Shown: piece after piece, positions 4,337 to 5,292 of the stretch | Position numbering within the stretch: the stretch's first letter is position 1 | Layout of the letters: every line of letters begins with the position of its first letter | Assembly (NCBI GenBank): GCA_964391885.1 | Contig: CAYMNU010000033.1 | Coordinates: 1 to 5,292, forward strand | Reading direction: 5' to 3' | Length of the DNA stretch: 5,292 bases | DNA from: CAYMNU01 sp964391885 | Lineage (GTDB): Archaea > Altiarchaeota > Altiarchaeia > JAFGQM01 | Position numbers and translations under genes: made by a program | The notes under the pieces: generated by a model | Told to the model about the DNA's origin: nothing | Database searches by the model: none | The model's input: only the letters and a program-made list of their open reading frames with translations

Positions 4337-5292
4337 GTTTATTCAGCTCTCTTTCAAGATCCTTGGAGACTATTGCCCCTGCAAATTTCCCTTCTTCAAC
4401 GACAAGCCCGTAGCCCCGCCCCATAATCATAGATATAATCTCTTCCCTGTTGCCGCCAAGATCCAATATCGGCGTATCCTTGCCCATGCTTTCCTTTACG
4501 CTAGCGCCTTTCAGCCTGCGCGAGTCGAGGACTCCGAGAAGCTCATAATCCTTTCCCAAGACCGGGTAGACGCCTTGCTGGGGCAGTTCTATACTCCGGA
4601 AGTCATCCATTCCCAAATCCGGGCTAACCGCCATGATATTCCCTTTCACCAGCTTCCTGAAATCAAGCCCTTCTGCAAGCGCGGACATCTCCACCATCCT
4701 GAGTTCTGCCAATCCTGCTATAAAGAGGAAAACAGCTATAAAAATCAGCCAAAGGTTGCCTATAATTATAGCAAGGGTTATAAGCGCGGCCAGAAAACCA
4801 TGTCCAATCAGCAGGGCAATCTTCGTGGCTCTGACCTTGTCAGTGAAAGAGGCTATCAGCGAGCGGAGCACCCTGCCCCCATCCATGGGGAATATAGGGA
4901 GGAAAAGGTTGAACATGCCCAATATGACATTCACATATGCGGCTATAAGGGCGAGATTAAAGAGGGATAAAGATTCCATAAACTCCATTGAAATAAGTTT
5001 TTCGGAAACCTGTTCAATACCTGCAGTTGCCAAAAGGGCCGCGAACAGGAGAATACCCAAACACAGGCTCATCAATGGTCCTGCTATGCTAATTTTAAAC
5101 TCTTTCAGCGGCTCTGAGACCATGCCCATGCTTGCTATGCCTCCCAGGGGCCAGAGGATTATCTCCTTGACCTTTACGCCGTTCCTTAAGGCTACCAGTG
5201 AATGGGAGAGCTCATGGGCCAAGACTGATGCGAAAAGTATAATGAAAAAAAGGAAGGATTGTAGCGCTGCAAGCAGACCCTCGCCTAAACCG
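4314..5292 (-). CDS. Site-2-type intramembrane metalloprotease (M50) with CBS-like C-terminus, 5' end outside window
   Basis: 325 residues are visible; the frame is open through the right edge, so the true start lies beyond it. Numbering from the first visible residue, a hydrophobic helix (about 6-24) runs into HELSH (26-30), the HExxH zinc and catalytic motif, followed by KEIILWPLGGIA. SIAGPLMSL (68-76) begins the next membrane segment. NLFLPIFPMDGGR (128-140) is the third-ligand motif, with Asp137. Two more hydrophobic helices follow (about 158-196). The remainder (about 215-315) is soluble and looks like a diverged CBS pair, which in this family may sense adenine nucleotides or other ligands. 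Such proteases cut membrane-bound substrates, for example anti-sigma factors in bacteria; archaeal targets are largely unknown. A TTG at 5220-5222 should not be taken as the start, since it would remove the first membrane helix. The 3' end overlaps hisI by 23 bp, tail to tail. The upstream neighbour is not visible. Confidence 0.9.
   Translation of the reverse strand, partial: GLGEGLLAALQSFLFFIILFASVLAHELSHSLVALRNGVKVKEIILWPLGGIASMGMVSEPLKEFKISIAGPLMSLCLGILLFAALLATAGIEQVSEKLISMEFMESLSLFNLALIAAYVNVILGMFNLFLPIFPMDGGRVLRSLIASFTDKVRATKIALLIGHGFLAALITLAIIIGNLWLIFIAVFLFIAGLAELRMVEMSALAEGLDFRKLVKGNIMAVSPDLGMDDFRSIELPQQGVYPVLGKDYELLGVLDSRRLKGASVKESMGKDTPILDLGGNREEIISMIMGRGYGLVVEEGKFAGAIVSKDLERELNKLNKRRRG

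Noticed and set aside
4239..4970. A 243-codon plus-strand reading frame opposite the protease gene
   Set aside because: It has no family-like blocks, overlaps hisI out of frame, and lies antisense to an M50 gene with intact HELSH and DGG motifs; it is a shadow of that gene's codon usage.
5220..5222. TTG as the start codon of the M50 protease
   Set aside because: It would begin two residues before HELSH and remove the preceding hydrophobic helix, which is in frame up to the window edge and is part of the family fold.
1..5292. CRISPR array, tRNA or rRNA genes, or riboswitches
   Set aside because: I saw no regularly spaced repeats, no cloverleaf or rRNA-like sequence, and no known riboswitch pattern; the gaps are short and their content is described in the features.

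Overview
The window looks like archaeal chromosome carrying ordinary biosynthetic genes. Three things point to an archaeon. The GTP cyclohydrolase is of the archaeal MptA/FolE2 type. HisI is stand-alone, with no HisE fusion, and HisF is of the longer archaeal form (264 aa with an extended first loop). The separately transcribed genes start with no Shine-Dalgarno sequence and have TATA-like elements about 30-40 bases upstream of the ATG. I cannot assign a phylum from sequence alone.

Layout, left to right. Bases 1-128 are non-coding or the edge of something outside the window: a GC-rich 9-bp hairpin at 66-85 resembles the right end of an IS200/IS605 (TnpB-type) element, and a weaker AT-rich hairpin follows. 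Three minus-strand genes then form a compact operon transcribed right to left: pyrE (1918-2508), argC (929-1921) and mptA (129-917). pyrE and argC overlap by ATGA, and an 11-nt gap separates argC from mptA. A 107-bp divergent promoter region (2509-2615) lies between pyrE and the plus-strand genes hisF (2616-3410), a GNAT acetyltransferase (3484-3924) and hisI (3965-4336). A 5'-truncated, minus-strand site-2-type intramembrane metalloprotease with a C-terminal CBS-like region (4314-5292) converges on hisI and overlaps its 3' end by 23 bp.

Functional links: PyrE consumes PRPP for pyrimidines, and the histidine pathway (HisI, HisF) also starts from PRPP and returns AICAR to purine synthesis. ArgC makes the arginine/ornithine semialdehyde precursor, so pyrE and argC sit on the two pathways that share carbamoyl phosphate. 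MptA opens the GTP-to-pterin route (methanopterin and/or archaeosine). The unit is therefore nucleotide/amino-acid housekeeping, perhaps coordinated from the shared pyrE-hisF promoter region.

The most interesting signals are in the gaps. Two related palindromes with consensus CTTCAWCRAAGWTGAAG flank hisF, one between pyrE and hisF and one just upstream of a TATA-like box before the acetyltransferase gene. The second overlaps a 23-codon ORF whose first codons duplicate the acetyltransferase start and whose stop overlaps that gene's ATG. I see no obvious defence system, CRISPR array or large novel system here.
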